This document shows, in pieces, positions 1 to 10,077 of a stretch of 64,000 nucleotides of DNA. Below the pieces are notes generated by a model. That model saw only the letters and a list, made by a program, of their open reading frames with translations, was not told the DNA's origin and ran no database searches. Numbering within the stretch: the first letter of the stretch is position 1; every line of letters begins with the position of its first letter. The translations under genes were made by a program, and so were the position numbers. The stretch covers positions 1 through 64,000 of the forward strand of contig JALEQY010000051.1 in NCBI GenBank assembly GCA_022763735.1, given 5' to 3'. The stretch is from Clostridiales bacterium (lineage in GTDB: Bacteria; Bacillota; Clostridia; Peptostreptococcales; Anaerovoracaceae).

Positions 1-239
1 TTATCTATGTGGTCTGTATCCCACATTTTGTATACATTGCCTTTAACATTATACTGCTTATATGAAGCACAGCAATTACTGCATCCGCCTATCACCAGAA
101 GGCAGTCATATGGGTCGTTCTCTACAGCATGAAGGAATTCAAGTTCCTTGTTCTCAAAGGATTTCTTTATCTCCTCACAAGCCTGTCGTCTGTCGTATCT
201 GGGATTACATCCACCGCAAAATTTAATTCCACACTTCAT
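1..239 (-). CDS. Small cysteine-rich conserved protein (MKCGIKFCGGCNPRYDRRQACEEIKK...), truncated by the window edge
   Basis: Manual reverse-complement translation from ATG at 239 is open to position 1; CGGCNPRYDR and GGCSNCC motifs; lies downstream of abfD on the same strand. Not in the ORF track because no stop lies in the window. Confidence 0.7.
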   Translation of the reverse strand, partial: MKCGIKFCGGCNPRYDRRQACEEIKKSFENKELEFLHAVENDPYDCLLVIGGCSNCCASYKQYNVKGNVYKMWDTDHID

Positions 240-264
240 AATTGCCTCTCAATGTCTTTATTGT

Positions 265-300
265 AAAATGAGGCCGCTTTGGGCTACAAAGCGGCCTCAA
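265..300 (-). terminator. Hairpin terminator/attenuator between abfD and the Cys-rich gene
   Basis: Perfect 12-bp inverted repeat GAGGCCGCTTTG/CAAAGCGGCCTC (270-298) followed on the minus strand by a short T run. Confidence 0.6.
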
Positions 301-337
301 ATTTCTAGTTTAAACCCTGTAAATCCAAGACTAAAAA

Positions 338-1810
338 CTATTTAATTCCAGCGATTGCCTTAGCAAGAGCTTTCTTTCCTTCGATGTTACCCTGTCTTGA
401 GATCATGATTCTCTGAGCCTGAGGTGAACCTGCTCCGTGCATTGATTCTGTTCTGTATCCAACAGCTGATGCTCCTAAGCAGATGTTTTCGAGGAATCTT
501 AATACTCTCATTCTTTCTTCTGTAGTGCAAGCAGGTGAAGCAGCGAAGTACTTGTTGCAGATGTCGCCGATAGTTTCGCCGTTCTTACCAACTACCTTGT
601 CTGACTTGAAGTCAGCTTCTGAAGGCATTGTTACCATAAGTCCGCCTGCGATGTCTTCTGCTAATCTAACGATTTCATAAGGGAATCTAGTTACATTCTG
701 CTTACATACGTTAGCTAACAGCAGGTCGATCTGGTAGTTACCAGCTTCTGTCTGCCAACCTTCAGCTGAGCAAGCGATACCGCAGCAGTACAGAGTTTCA
801 TTCAGGTGAGTCATTTCGATGAGCTTATCCTTGATGTGTGAAGCTTTCTGAGCGCCATTGTATTCAGCAGCCAGAGCAGCAGCTCCGATAACAACGTCAC
901 CAACACCAACTTTACATCCACCGTATGACTGTCTGTGGTATCCAGCAAATCTTTCTACCATCATTCCAGCGAAATCATATTCTCCAGCCTGGAATACATA
1001 CTTGTTAGGGATAAATACGTCATCAAATACTACTAAAGCTTCCTGTCCGCCGAACTGCTTGTTACCGAGGTCAACGTCAGCACCTTCTTCTAATTTTCTT
1101 GTATCACATGACTGTCTTCCGTAGATCATGTACATACCTTCTACATCTGAAGGGCATGCGAATGATACAGCGTAGTCTTTGTCTTCTTCTCTCATAGCCT
1201 GTGTAGGCATGATGATGTGCCAGTGTGAGTTGATTGAACCAGTCTGGTGGCACTTAGCTCCTCTTACTACGATACCGTCTTCTCTTCTTTCAACGATATG
1301 TACGAACATGTCAGCGTCTCTCTGAGCGTGTGGAGCAAGACCTCTGTCACCCTTAGGGTCAGTCATAGCACCGTCAACGATCCAGTCATTCTGCTGTACT
1401 TCGATCAGGAAGTTCTTGAAGTTTTCGTGATAGTTTGTGCCATATTTCTTATCTGTTTCATAAGTTGTTGAGAATACAGCGTTGAAAGCGTCCATACCTA
1501 CGCATCTCTGGAAGCATGAAGCAGTTTTCTGTCCGCATAATCTCTGCATCTTAACTTTCTTTCTTAAGTCATCAGTGCTCTGATGCAGGTGAGCGAATCT
1601 GTTGATTGTTTCGCCTGTCAGGCTTGATTTTGCTGTCATCAGGTCAGCATATTCGGGATCCTGTGCGAGATCATATGTTACTGCAACGCAGTTGATTGAT
1701 GGTCTGATGATTGGATGATCCACCCAATTTTCAATCTGTTCACCGAACATATAAACTCTTGTCTTTAACTTTCTTAAGCTTTCGATGTACTGAGCTCCTG
1801 TCATTAACAT
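338..1810 (-). CDS. abfD: 4-hydroxybutyryl-CoA dehydratase / vinylacetyl-CoA delta-isomerase
   Basis: 490 aa with strong family resemblance; CFQRC (Cx3C) and HRQSYGGC (Hx6C) match the [4Fe-4S] ligand pattern of the family. Confidence 0.95.
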   Translation of the reverse strand: MLMTGAQYIESLRKLKTRVYMFGEQIENWVDHPIIRPSINCVAVTYDLAQDPEYADLMTAKSSLTGETINRFAHLHQSTDDLRKKVKMQRLCGQKTASCFQRCVGMDAFNAVFSTTYETDKKYGTNYHENFKNFLIEVQQNDWIVDGAMTDPKGDRGLAPHAQRDADMFVHIVERREDGIVVRGAKCHQTGSINSHWHIIMPTQAMREEDKDYAVSFACPSDVEGMYMIYGRQSCDTRKLEEGADVDLGNKQFGGQEALVVFDDVFIPNKYVFQAGEYDFAGMMVERFAGYHRQSYGGCKVGVGDVVIGAAALAAEYNGAQKASHIKDKLIEMTHLNETLYCCGIACSAEGWQTEAGNYQIDLLLANVCKQNVTRFPYEIVRLAEDIAGGLMVTMPSEADFKSDKVVGKNGETIGDICNKYFAASPACTTEERMRVLRFLENICLGASAVGYRTESMHGAGSPQAQRIMISRQGNIEGKKALAKAIAGIK

Positions 1811-1840
1811 AATTAAATCACTCCTTTGTTATTATTAACC

Positions 1841-1864
1841 TCATGTCACTTTATTGTGTCATGA
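1841..1864. promoter_or_regulatory. Inverted repeat (candidate operator) in the abfD leader
   Basis: TCATGTCAC-TTTATT-GTGTCATGA, 9-bp arms with one mismatch, just downstream of the -10. Confidence 0.4.
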
Positions 1865-1867
1865 AAA

Positions 1868-1897
1868 ATTATAAACTCTATCAATAAACAACTGCAA
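1868..1897 (-). promoter_or_regulatory. SigA-type promoter of abfD
   Basis: Minus strand TTGCAG-N18-TATAAT. Confidence 0.55.
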
Positions 1898-1927
1898 GTT
1901 TTATACCAAAATCATAGTAACAATTTT

Positions 1928-2206
1928 TTAGATTTCCTTATTCAGAATTTTTCTGGCCATTTCCAGGAGATCTTCACTTACAGAAGTATCCAGAACCACA
2001 TCTTTGACACCGTCCATATTCTCCATAACAATCTGCTTGACAATGTCTTCAATTGTCTGCTGAGCCGAAGGACATCCGGCACACGATCCTGTCAGCTTGA
2101 CATATGCCACGCCATCCTCATAGTGCGTCAGTACCGCACCTCCGTAATGCGCTGCCAGAACAGGATCAACTTTATCTTTTAGTACTTGTCTGATCTTGTC
2201 TTCCAT
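1928..2206 (-). CDS. NifU C-terminal-domain-like Fe-S scaffold protein
   Basis: 92 aa, GSCAGCPSAQQTIE motif of the NifU C-terminal domain. Confidence 0.85.
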   Translation of the reverse strand: MEDKIRQVLKDKVDPVLAAHYGGAVLTHYEDGVAYVKLTGSCAGCPSAQQTIEDIVKQIVMENMDGVKDVVLDTSVSEDLLEMARKILNKEI

Positions 2207-2342
2207 ATTACACCTTTCAGTCCGAAACGTATATTGTATTCTTTATAAAAATCCGAACATGTTTATTATATAACTTGATTTGACGTTTTTCAAGAGGGTA
2301 TAATTATCTAAAACGCAAATATTTAAAAGGAAGTGGGAAAAA

Positions 2343-2975
2343 ATGAGCAAAACCGTAATAATAACATCATATATAGAATTTTCTTTAAATTTAGGCGAGT
2401 ATATCGATTCTGATGATTTCATAATATGTGCAGATGGAGGTTATGATGAAGCTGCCCGATGCGGTATAGTTCCCGACCTTATTATGGGTGATTTCGACTC
2501 TCTGTCATGCGATCTGCCTGATAATATCGCCACAGTCAGATTCAGTCCCGAAAAGGATTATACCGACCTGGACCTTGCACTGAAGTACTGTAAAGAGCAC
2601 TCAAAAAAAAATGTCTGCATTATCGGCGGTACCGGCGGCAGGCTTGATCATACCGTTGCCAATCTGCAGTTGCTGTCCTGCTACAGCAATTATTTTGACA
2701 GCCTCATACTTCAGGACGGACGTAACAAATGCTTTGTCATCAGCAGCATTTCTGCTCATGAAACAACCATTCCTTCAGAGCCGGACAGCTACCTGTCAAT
2801 ATTCTCTCTGTCCGGTACCTGCATGATCAGATCATTCACAGGCGTGAAATACACTCTTGCAGATTATACACTCACGAGAAATTTCCCTCTGGGAGTCAGC
2901 AATGAATTCACATCAGAAAATGCCGTCCTCTCAATTGAGAACGGCACACTTCTTGTGGTTATTTCAAAAAAATAA
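2343..2975 (+). CDS. thiN: Thiamine diphosphokinase
   Basis: 210 aa; ICADGGYDEAARCGIVPDLIMGDFDS and EKDYTDLDLAL motifs. Confidence 0.9.
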   Translation: MSKTVIITSYIEFSLNLGEYIDSDDFIICADGGYDEAARCGIVPDLIMGDFDSLSCDLPDNIATVRFSPEKDYTDLDLALKYCKEHSKKNVCIIGGTGGRLDHTVANLQLLSCYSNYFDSLILQDGRNKCFVISSISAHETTIPSEPDSYLSIFSLSGTCMIRSFTGVKYTLADYTLTRNFPLGVSNEFTSENAVLSIENGTLLVVISKK

Positions 2976-3053
2976 TTTTCAGAGCACAGTATATAATCTG
3001 TAATCCGCACATTTTTTGCGAAATTTATTTCTTTGCAGGAAATATTTTTCTTC

Positions 3054-4547
3054 TCACTTCGCCCATCCTAATGTGCATGATACAGCTTTGTGCCACCCGT
3101 CAAGCAACTCTTCACGTCTGAATTCGTCCATTTCAGGTTCAAATCTGCGGTCTATCTGCCAGTTGGAAATAATATCATCCGTATTCCTCCAGTAACCTGT
3201 AGCAAGACCAGCCAGATAGGCCGCCCCCAGCGATGTCGTCTCGATGCATTCCGGCCTGTATAGAGGCATATTCATGATTCCAGCCTGGAATTCCAGCAGA
3301 AAATCATTCTGACAGGCACCACCATCAACTTTGAATGCGCTGATCGGCTCTCCCATATCTTCTGCCATTGATATCATAAGATCATATGTCTGATAAGCCA
3401 TTGATTCAATGGCGGCCCTGACAAGGTGATTTCTGTTGACTCCTCTTGTCAGCCCAAGTACAGCACCTCTGGCATACGGATCCCAGTACGGTGCTCCCAT
3501 ACCTGTGAACGCAGGCACTATGTATGCTCCGGCTGTATCGGGAACCGATCTTGCAATTTCCTCCGACTGAGCGGCATTGTCAAGGATTCTGACCTCATCC
3601 CGCAACCATTGTATCAGCGCTCCAGAAATGAATACCGAACCTTCCAGTGCGTAGCAAACTCTGCCGTCCAGTCCCCATGCGACTGTAGTGATTAGTCCGT
3701 TTTTAGACTCCACAGGTCTGCTGCCTGTATTCACAAGCATGAATCCTCCTGTGCCATAAGTATTCTTTGCCTCACCTTCTCTGAAACACGCCTGTCCGAA
3801 GAGAGCTGCCTGCTGATCACCTGCTGCACCGCTGATCCTCACAGGTCCTCCGAACAGCTTATGATCACTTTCCCCGTAAATCATACTTGACGGGCATGGT
3901 TTCGGCAGCATTATTTCAGGAATGTCAAGCAGTTCGAGGATTTCCTTGTCCCACCTGAGTTCATGTATGTTGAACATCATTGTCCTGGAAGCATTAGAGT
4001 AATCCGTCACATGAACCTTTCCTTCTGTCAGCTTCCAGATCAGCCAGGTTTCAACCGTGCCGAAAAGCAGTTCTCCTGCTCTGGCCCTGTCATACGCACC
4101 CTCCACGTTTTCCAGTATCCATCTCAGCTTTGTGGCAGAAAAGTACGGATCTATCAGCAGTCCTGTCTTTTTTCTGAAAAAATCAGCAAGACCTTTCTCT
4201 TTTAGTTCATCACAGAAGCCGGCAGTTCTCCTGCACTGCCAGACTATAGCATTATATACCGGCTCTCCGGTGACCCTGTCCCACACGATAGTTGTCTCAC
4301 GCTGATTCGTTATTCCTATAGCCTCAATGTTTTCATATGTACAACCGATTTTAAGCATTGCTTCCTGAGCAACGCCTATCTGAGTGGACCAGATTTCCAT
4401 AGCATCATGCTCAACCCATCCGGAATGAGGATATATCTGCCTGAATTCCTTCTGGGCAGTACTTATCTGTTTTCCCTTTTTATCATATAGTATGCATCTT
4501 GCACTTGTCGTTCCCTGGTCAAGTGCCATTATGTATTTCTGCGTCAT
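3054..4547 (-). CDS. glpK: Glycerol kinase
   Basis: 497 aa; [16 protein letters not shown] start and FGGY kinase signatures. Confidence 0.96.
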   Translation of the reverse strand: MTQKYIMALDQGTTSARCILYDKKGKQISTAQKEFRQIYPHSGWVEHDAMEIWSTQIGVAQEAMLKIGCTYENIEAIGITNQRETTIVWDRVTGEPVYNAIVWQCRRTAGFCDELKEKGLADFFRKKTGLLIDPYFSATKLRWILENVEGAYDRARAGELLFGTVETWLIWKLTEGKVHVTDYSNASRTMMFNIHELRWDKEILELLDIPEIMLPKPCPSSMIYGESDHKLFGGPVRISGAAGDQQAALFGQACFREGEAKNTYGTGGFMLVNTGSRPVESKNGLITTVAWGLDGRVCYALEGSVFISGALIQWLRDEVRILDNAAQSEEIARSVPDTAGAYIVPAFTGMGAPYWDPYARGAVLGLTRGVNRNHLVRAAIESMAYQTYDLMISMAEDMGEPISAFKVDGGACQNDFLLEFQAGIMNMPLYRPECIETTSLGAAYLAGLATGYWRNTDDIISNWQIDRRFEPEMDEFRREELLDGWHKAVSCTLGWAK

Positions 4548-5698
4548 TATACAAACTCCGTCATTATCCTGTTTGATACATCCATTCCTTTTTCTGACAG
4601 ATACAGCCTGTCATCTGCATTTATCAGCAGACCCTTATATTTTTTTAGGATGTTCTCATCATATACTTCGAAGAAATTTCTGTTGAATATCCGGCGGAAA
4701 TGTTCCAGACTTATCCCTTCTGATTTTCTCAGCCCCGTGAAAACAAATATACCCATTTCTTCACGTTCCGAATACTTTTCCACGCTTCCGGCATCCACAG
4801 GTGCTACAGATTCTTTAATCGCGCTTATGTAATCATGCATGCTGCTGCAGTTTCTGAACCGGCTTCCGTCTATGAATGAATCGGCCCCGAGACCCAGTCC
4901 CAGATATTCTTCATACGACCAGTATTTCATGTTATGTCTGCTCCTGTATCCCGGTCTGCAGGCGTTTGATATCTCATAATGCTCATATCCTGCAGTTTTC
5001 AGCATTTTAAGTGCAGTATGGTACATTTCTCTGTCTACAATATCAGGGACAGGATCCATTATTCCATCTTCGTATATCATCTTATAAAATTCTGTACCCT
5101 CTTCCACCTGGAGGCTGTAAAGGGATATATGTGCCGGTTCGAGAAAAATGCACTGTCTCACAGTATCTTTCCACATTTTCATGGACTGCCCGGGTATTCC
5201 GAACATGATGTCCAGATTTATATTGTCAAAACCGGCTTTTTTAGCCCTCTGATATGAATAGAACGCATCATTCTTGTTATGTATCCTGCCGAGGGATTCA
5301 AGCACGCAGTTTTCAAAAGACTGAACTCCTATACTAAGTCTGTTTATCCCTTTTCTCAGATATCTTTCCAGTTTTTCATCAGACAGGGTTGCCGGGTTTG
5401 CTTCTATCGTCACTTCTGCGTCCCTGACAACATTAAAATAATCTCTGATACAGTCAAGTATTTTCCCCATATCCCATTCTGAAACAAGGGAAGGTGTCCC
5501 TCCTCCTATGAAAATACTGTTGACTTCTCTATAATGCCAGTCCTGTGATCTTATTCTGATTTCCTGCATCAGGGCACGCGCATACTCCGACAGCACCTGA
5601 CTGTCGCTGCAGCCAAACGAGAGAAAATCACAATACTTGCATTTTCTCACACAGAACGGCACATGAAGATATAACCCGAGACTATTTGTTATCGTCAT
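4547..5698 (-). CDS. hemW: HemW-like radical SAM protein (coproporphyrinogen III oxidase-like)
   Basis: [22 protein letters not shown] radical SAM motif; start placed at internal MTITNSLG (5698), not at the ORF-track start, which would run far into lepA. Confidence 0.9.
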   Translation of the reverse strand: MTITNSLGLYLHVPFCVRKCKYCDFLSFGCSDSQVLSEYARALMQEIRIRSQDWHYREVNSIFIGGGTPSLVSEWDMGKILDCIRDYFNVVRDAEVTIEANPATLSDEKLERYLRKGINRLSIGVQSFENCVLESLGRIHNKNDAFYSYQRAKKAGFDNINLDIMFGIPGQSMKMWKDTVRQCIFLEPAHISLYSLQVEEGTEFYKMIYEDGIMDPVPDIVDREMYHTALKMLKTAGYEHYEISNACRPGYRSRHNMKYWSYEEYLGLGLGADSFIDGSRFRNCSSMHDYISAIKESVAPVDAGSVEKYSEREEMGIFVFTGLRKSEGISLEHFRRIFNRNFFEVYDENILKKYKGLLINADDRLYLSEKGMDVSNRIMTEFV

Positions 5699-7493
5699 AT
5701 TTGAGCACCGCAGTGAATGCTTCCTGAGGCACTTCAACAGTACCGAACTGGCGCATTCTCTTTTTTCCTTCCTTCTGTTTTTCGAGCAGCTTCTTCTTTC
5801 TCGAAATATCTCCGCCATAGCATTTTGCTATAACGTCTTTTCTATATGCTCTGACTGTTTCTCTGGCTATTACTTTCTGTCCTATCGAAGCCTGTATAGG
5901 GACTTCAAACTGGTGCATAGGTATTATCTCTTTGAGCTTGGAGCACACGAAACGACCTCTGGAGTACGCTTTCGATTCATGTACTATCATGGAAAAAGCG
6001 TCCACAAGGTCCTTGTTGAGCAGGATATCCAGCTTCACCACCTTTGACGGTTCATACCTTGTAAATTCATAGTCAAGCGATCCGTATCCTCTCGTCTTTG
6101 ATTTAAGAGCGTCGAAGAAGTCATATATCACTTCATTAAGAGGCATATCATAATGAAGATTAACTCTCGTTTCTGTTATATATTCCATATGGATAAGTCT
6201 GCCACGTCTGTCCTGACATATCTCCATGATATTACCGACGTAATCCTTAGGAACCATTATATCTGCCTTCACCATAGGCTCCTCTATATGATCTATGAGC
6301 CCCGCATCCGGCAGATTGGACGGATTCTGCACCATCTGAACAGAACCGTCATTCATAACCACCTTATATATTACACTCGGGGATGTCGTCACAACAGCGA
6401 GATCGAATTCACGTTCAAGTCTCTCGACGATTATCTCCATATGGAGAAGTCCCAGAAAACCGCATCTGAAACCGAAGCCCAGAGCTGTTGAGGTTTCAGG
6501 TTCAAAATGGAATGCCGCATCATTCACCTGCAGCTTTTCCAGAGCATCCTTGACGTTTTCGTACTTTTCCCCTTCTGCAGGATAGATACCGCAGTAGACC
6601 ATAGGCTGCACCTTCTTGTATCCCGGCAGCGGCTCTTCTGTAGGATCATCGTCAATGGTTATCGTATCTCCGACTCTGGCATCTGCCACCTGCTTGATGC
6701 TGGCACAGATATATCCCACCTCGCCTGCTCTGAGGGATCTGCACTCTACAGGCCCCGGAGAATAGACACCTACTTCTGTAACTTCATATTTTTTGCCTGT
6801 ATTCATCAGGCGTATCATGTCGCCTTTTTTAACAGTGCCGTCAAAAATACGTGTATATATAACAACGCCTTTGTAATTGTCATAGTATGAATCAAATATC
6901 AGCGCCTTGAGCTTGTCGTTCTCGTCGCCTTCCGGTGCAGGAATATCAGTCACTATCTTTTCGAGAAGATCTTCTATTCCTATACCCTCCTTGGCAGAAA
7001 CAAGAGGAGCCCCCTGGGCATCCACACCGATAACATCTTCAATTTCCTGTTTAACTTCATCAGGTCTTGCTGAAGCCAGATCGATCTTGTTCAGAACAGG
7101 CATTATCTCCAGATCCTCATCAAGAGCCAGATACACATTAGCCAGTGTCTGAGCTTCAACACCCTGAGTTGCATCCACTACAAGAACAGCACCTTCACAC
7201 GCAGCGAGGCTTCTTGATACTTCATATGTGAAATCCACATGTCCCGGTGTATCGATGAGATTGAAAATGTACTCGTTGCCGTCCTTTGACCTGAACACAA
7301 GTCTTGTTGTCTGCAGCTTTATGGTTATACCTCGTTCTCTTTCCAGATCCATATTGTCAAGGAACTGCTCTCTCATCTCACGTTCTGAAACAAGCCCTGT
7401 CTTCTCAATTATCCTGTCGGCAAGGGTTGATTTACCATGATCTATATGTGCTATAATACTGAAATTTCTGATGTATTTCTTATAATCCTTCAT
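5682..7493 (-). CDS. lepA: Elongation factor 4
   Basis: 603 aa; [19 protein letters not shown] and the LepA C-terminal region. Confidence 0.98.
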   Translation of the reverse strand: MKDYKKYIRNFSIIAHIDHGKSTLADRIIEKTGLVSEREMREQFLDNMDLERERGITIKLQTTRLVFRSKDGNEYIFNLIDTPGHVDFTYEVSRSLAACEGAVLVVDATQGVEAQTLANVYLALDEDLEIMPVLNKIDLASARPDEVKQEIEDVIGVDAQGAPLVSAKEGIGIEDLLEKIVTDIPAPEGDENDKLKALIFDSYYDNYKGVVIYTRIFDGTVKKGDMIRLMNTGKKYEVTEVGVYSPGPVECRSLRAGEVGYICASIKQVADARVGDTITIDDDPTEEPLPGYKKVQPMVYCGIYPAEGEKYENVKDALEKLQVNDAAFHFEPETSTALGFGFRCGFLGLLHMEIIVERLEREFDLAVVTTSPSVIYKVVMNDGSVQMVQNPSNLPDAGLIDHIEEPMVKADIMVPKDYVGNIMEICQDRRGRLIHMEYITETRVNLHYDMPLNEVIYDFFDALKSKTRGYGSLDYEFTRYEPSKVVKLDILLNKDLVDAFSMIVHESKAYSRGRFVCSKLKEIIPMHQFEVPIQASIGQKVIARETVRAYRKDVIAKCYGGDISRKKKLLEKQKEGKKRMRQFGTVEVPQEAFTAVLKYDDNK

Positions 7494-7531
7494 TTCTGCC
7501 TCTCATGCTAATAAATATTCTATATTGTATT

Positions 7532-7684
7532 TTAATGGAAAAGGCTGAAATTATCAATATCCAAAACCAAATTACCACCTTCACCTGTAGTTTCAAAGCA
7601 TATCTCATCAACATACACTATGCTGCACGCTCCTGAAAAAAACAGAAGGAACACAATCATAAACCTCATAAAACCTTTTTTCAT
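7532..7684 (-). CDS. Small lipoprotein-like/secreted peptide, 50 aa
   Basis: Manual translation MKKGFMRFMIVFLLFFSGACSIVYVDEICFETTGEGGNLVLDIDNFSLFH*; Lys start, hydrophobic core and SGAC lipobox-like site; GAAAGG about 9 nt upstream; fills the spoIIP-lepA gap. Below the length shown in the ORF track. Confidence 0.55.
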   Translation of the reverse strand: MKKGFMRFMIVFLLFFSGACSIVYVDEICFETTGEGGNLVLDIDNFSLFH

Positions 7685-7707
7685 ACCTGTCAGCCTTTCT
7701 CACCCTG

Positions 7708-8619
7708 CTACTGTTCTTCATTTATTATCTCCGCAAGCACCCTGGCGAAATACTTGCCGCACAATCTCGCTTCTTCTATAGTATTCTTATTATTTCCTAT
7801 TTCCAGCAGCAGACACCTGTCTGTGAGATATTCATTATAATTATAATTTCTCTCTATTATCGCGCCACCGAAACCTTCATACATTGTCTCCGCTTTTTCG
7901 CTTATTTTTTCTGCAAAATCGTACAATTCAACATAATTGTCATTAGCCTGACCCACCACCATGCTGAATTTTGCTGTTCTACTGCCATTTATCCTGATAT
8001 ACTTTCCTTCGCTGGCCGACGCAGGAGCTGCATCTCTGTGAAGATCTATTATGTAAAGAGCACTCGGGTATTTATCACGCAGTGCCTCAATTGTGGCCAG
8101 AGATTTATTATATGATTCATTATATGAAGGTCTGTCATGGACAGTCTTATCATGAACAACATTTATTCCTTTTTTCTCAAGCTCTGCTTCAAGCACATCG
8201 CCAACATCTCTTACCGTGCCCTTCTCTGCTTCCCGGTGATAATTGCTCTCTTTATACGGCATATATGACTCACTGGCATGGGTATGATAAATTATCACAA
8301 GAGGATCACCTGAAATTCTGACTTTTTTTTCTGAGCTGCTGTGACCGGTATCTTTTTTCTTTTCATTGTTCTCTGTACGGACTTTACTCTTCACATCATC
8401 TTTTTCTTCTATCTGTCCGGTCTTTTTCATGTTTTCTTCATTGTCCTGCTGCTTCCTGGCCTCCGGAACAATCTGCCCGACACATACAGCGCCCAGTTCT
8501 TTTTCATCAATCCAGGCAGCTGTCATCGCATCAGACGGATCGACTCTGTAAAACACTAATGTCGAAAGCAGAAATACAATTAAAGCAGCTGCCGCCTGCC
8601 TCGTATGTTTTTTTCTCAT
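7708..8619 (-). CDS. spoIIP: Stage II sporulation protein P
   Basis: 303 aa; N-terminal TM and VIIYHTHASESYMPY, YIIDLHRDAAP motifs; next to gpr. Confidence 0.93.
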   Translation of the reverse strand: MRKKHTRQAAAALIVFLLSTLVFYRVDPSDAMTAAWIDEKELGAVCVGQIVPEARKQQDNEENMKKTGQIEEKDDVKSKVRTENNEKKKDTGHSSSEKKVRISGDPLVIIYHTHASESYMPYKESNYHREAEKGTVRDVGDVLEAELEKKGINVVHDKTVHDRPSYNESYNKSLATIEALRDKYPSALYIIDLHRDAAPASASEGKYIRINGSRTAKFSMVVGQANDNYVELYDFAEKISEKAETMYEGFGGAIIERNYNYNEYLTDRCLLLEIGNNKNTIEEARLCGKYFARVLAEIINEEQ

Positions 8620-8642
8620 CAGTTATCCTCCAGTCATTACTC

Positions 8643-9530
8643 TTATGAATATATGCCCGGATGAAGGGTTTTATTTATCCCGCCTGCAATAATGTCCGAA
8701 AATTCTCTGATTATCATGTCTATATCTGTTGAAGTAACTATCATCTGTGTCTCATAATTATCTAAATAATCATCAATTTCCCAGGCATTTTCCATGTTAT
8801 CCGCCAGCGCATCTCTTATTATTGTTGAGGCATCGATCACTGTAGGTACCCCTATTGCAATAACCTGTGCACCTGTAGTCTGACTGTTTATACCAGTTCT
8901 GGTATTCCCCATCCCCGCTCCCGGAGAAATGCCTGTATCTGTTATCTGTATCGTGGTGCTCACACGTCGGATATCTCTGGCTGCAAGGGAATCTATTACT
9001 ATTATCACCTCCGGAGCGGTCAGCTCTGCAGCTTTCCTGATGATATCTGCAGTCTCCATTCCTGTCGTTGCGGTCACTCCGGGCACAATGCAGCTGACAT
9101 TAGACATTTCATCGTCACCATCAGCTTCAAAGAGAATGAACAGATGTCTCGTCACCTTTACTTTTGATGCAGCAGCAGGGCCAAGTGCATCAGGGGTCAC
9201 CTCACTGTTTCCCAGACCTGCCACAAGCACCTTGAGATTATAATGAAACTTTATCAGTCTCTTAAGCTCTTCTGCCAGTGCATGCTCAGCCTTCTCTCTG
9301 ACGCCCTCCTCTTCCTCTATGATCCCGTCGGCTTCAATAGTTATATAGTTTCCCATCGGTTTTTCCAGTTTGAACTCGCCTGCCGGGCTCGTTATCCTTA
9401 TTCTTACAGCTTTTATACCTTCGCCGTAATCAATCTCTTCGGTTACTATACCGTCTTTGTCTTCCAAAGTATGGTTTTCCCTCTCAAACAGTTCCTTGCT
9501 TTCCACTGCCAGATCAGTCCTGTATTTCAT
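8643..9530 (-). CDS. gpr: GPR germination endopeptidase
   Basis: 295 aa; RTDLAVES start and GLGNSEVTPDALGP motif. Confidence 0.93.
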   Translation of the reverse strand: MKYRTDLAVESKELFERENHTLEDKDGIVTEEIDYGEGIKAVRIRITSPAGEFKLEKPMGNYITIEADGIIEEEEGVREKAEHALAEELKRLIKFHYNLKVLVAGLGNSEVTPDALGPAAASKVKVTRHLFILFEADGDDEMSNVSCIVPGVTATTGMETADIIRKAAELTAPEVIIVIDSLAARDIRRVSTTIQITDTGISPGAGMGNTRTGINSQTTGAQVIAIGVPTVIDASTIIRDALADNMENAWEIDDYLDNYETQMIVTSTDIDMIIREFSDIIAGGINKTLHPGIYS

Positions 9531-9678
9531 CCTGCTTCACCTCTTTATTTATCCCTATCGCATACAATAATAATTTACCCTTGCAATTACTCTTTTATTC
9601 GTTTATACTTATAGTTGCGATTTTATGTTGTGAACTAAGTCACAACAGGCTTAAATTAATGAAAGTGGGGTAAATTTA

Positions 9679-9945
9679 ATGGCTAATATTAAATCCGCAA
9701 AGAAAAGAATCCGTGTTATCGACAAGAAAACAGCAAGAAACAGACGTATCAAAGGTCATCTCAAGACAATCCTGAAGGCTTATGATGCTGCTCTGGAAGC
9801 TGGAGATATGGAAACAGCCAAGGAAAAGCTGGTTTTAGCAGAGAAGAAGCTCATGCAGGCTGCTGCTAAGAACACTATCCATAAGAATGCTGCTTCAAGA
9901 AAAGTGTCAAGATTAGCAAAGAGATTCAACAAAGCGAACGCTTAA
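9679..9945 (+). CDS. rpsT: 30S ribosomal protein S20
   Basis: 88 aa MANIKSAKKRIRVIDKKTARNRRIK. Confidence 0.97.
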   Translation: MANIKSAKKRIRVIDKKTARNRRIKGHLKTILKAYDAALEAGDMETAKEKLVLAEKKLMQAAAKNTIHKNAASRKVSRLAKRFNKANA

Positions 9946-10003
9946 TTCTCACCCGTCCCCACCCGTGCATAAGTTAAATGCACAGTAATGAGAAATACTA
10001 AAG

Positions 10004-10034
10004 AAAAAGATGGATGTGTCTCCCATCTTTTTTA
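10004..10034 (+). terminator. Rho-independent terminator downstream of rpsT
   Basis: AAAAAGATGG...CCATCTTTTTT hairpin. Confidence 0.75.
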
Positions 10035-10077
10035 TTTTTTGTAAAACTTTCTCAAAAATTGTATTAAGGAGGCCTTT

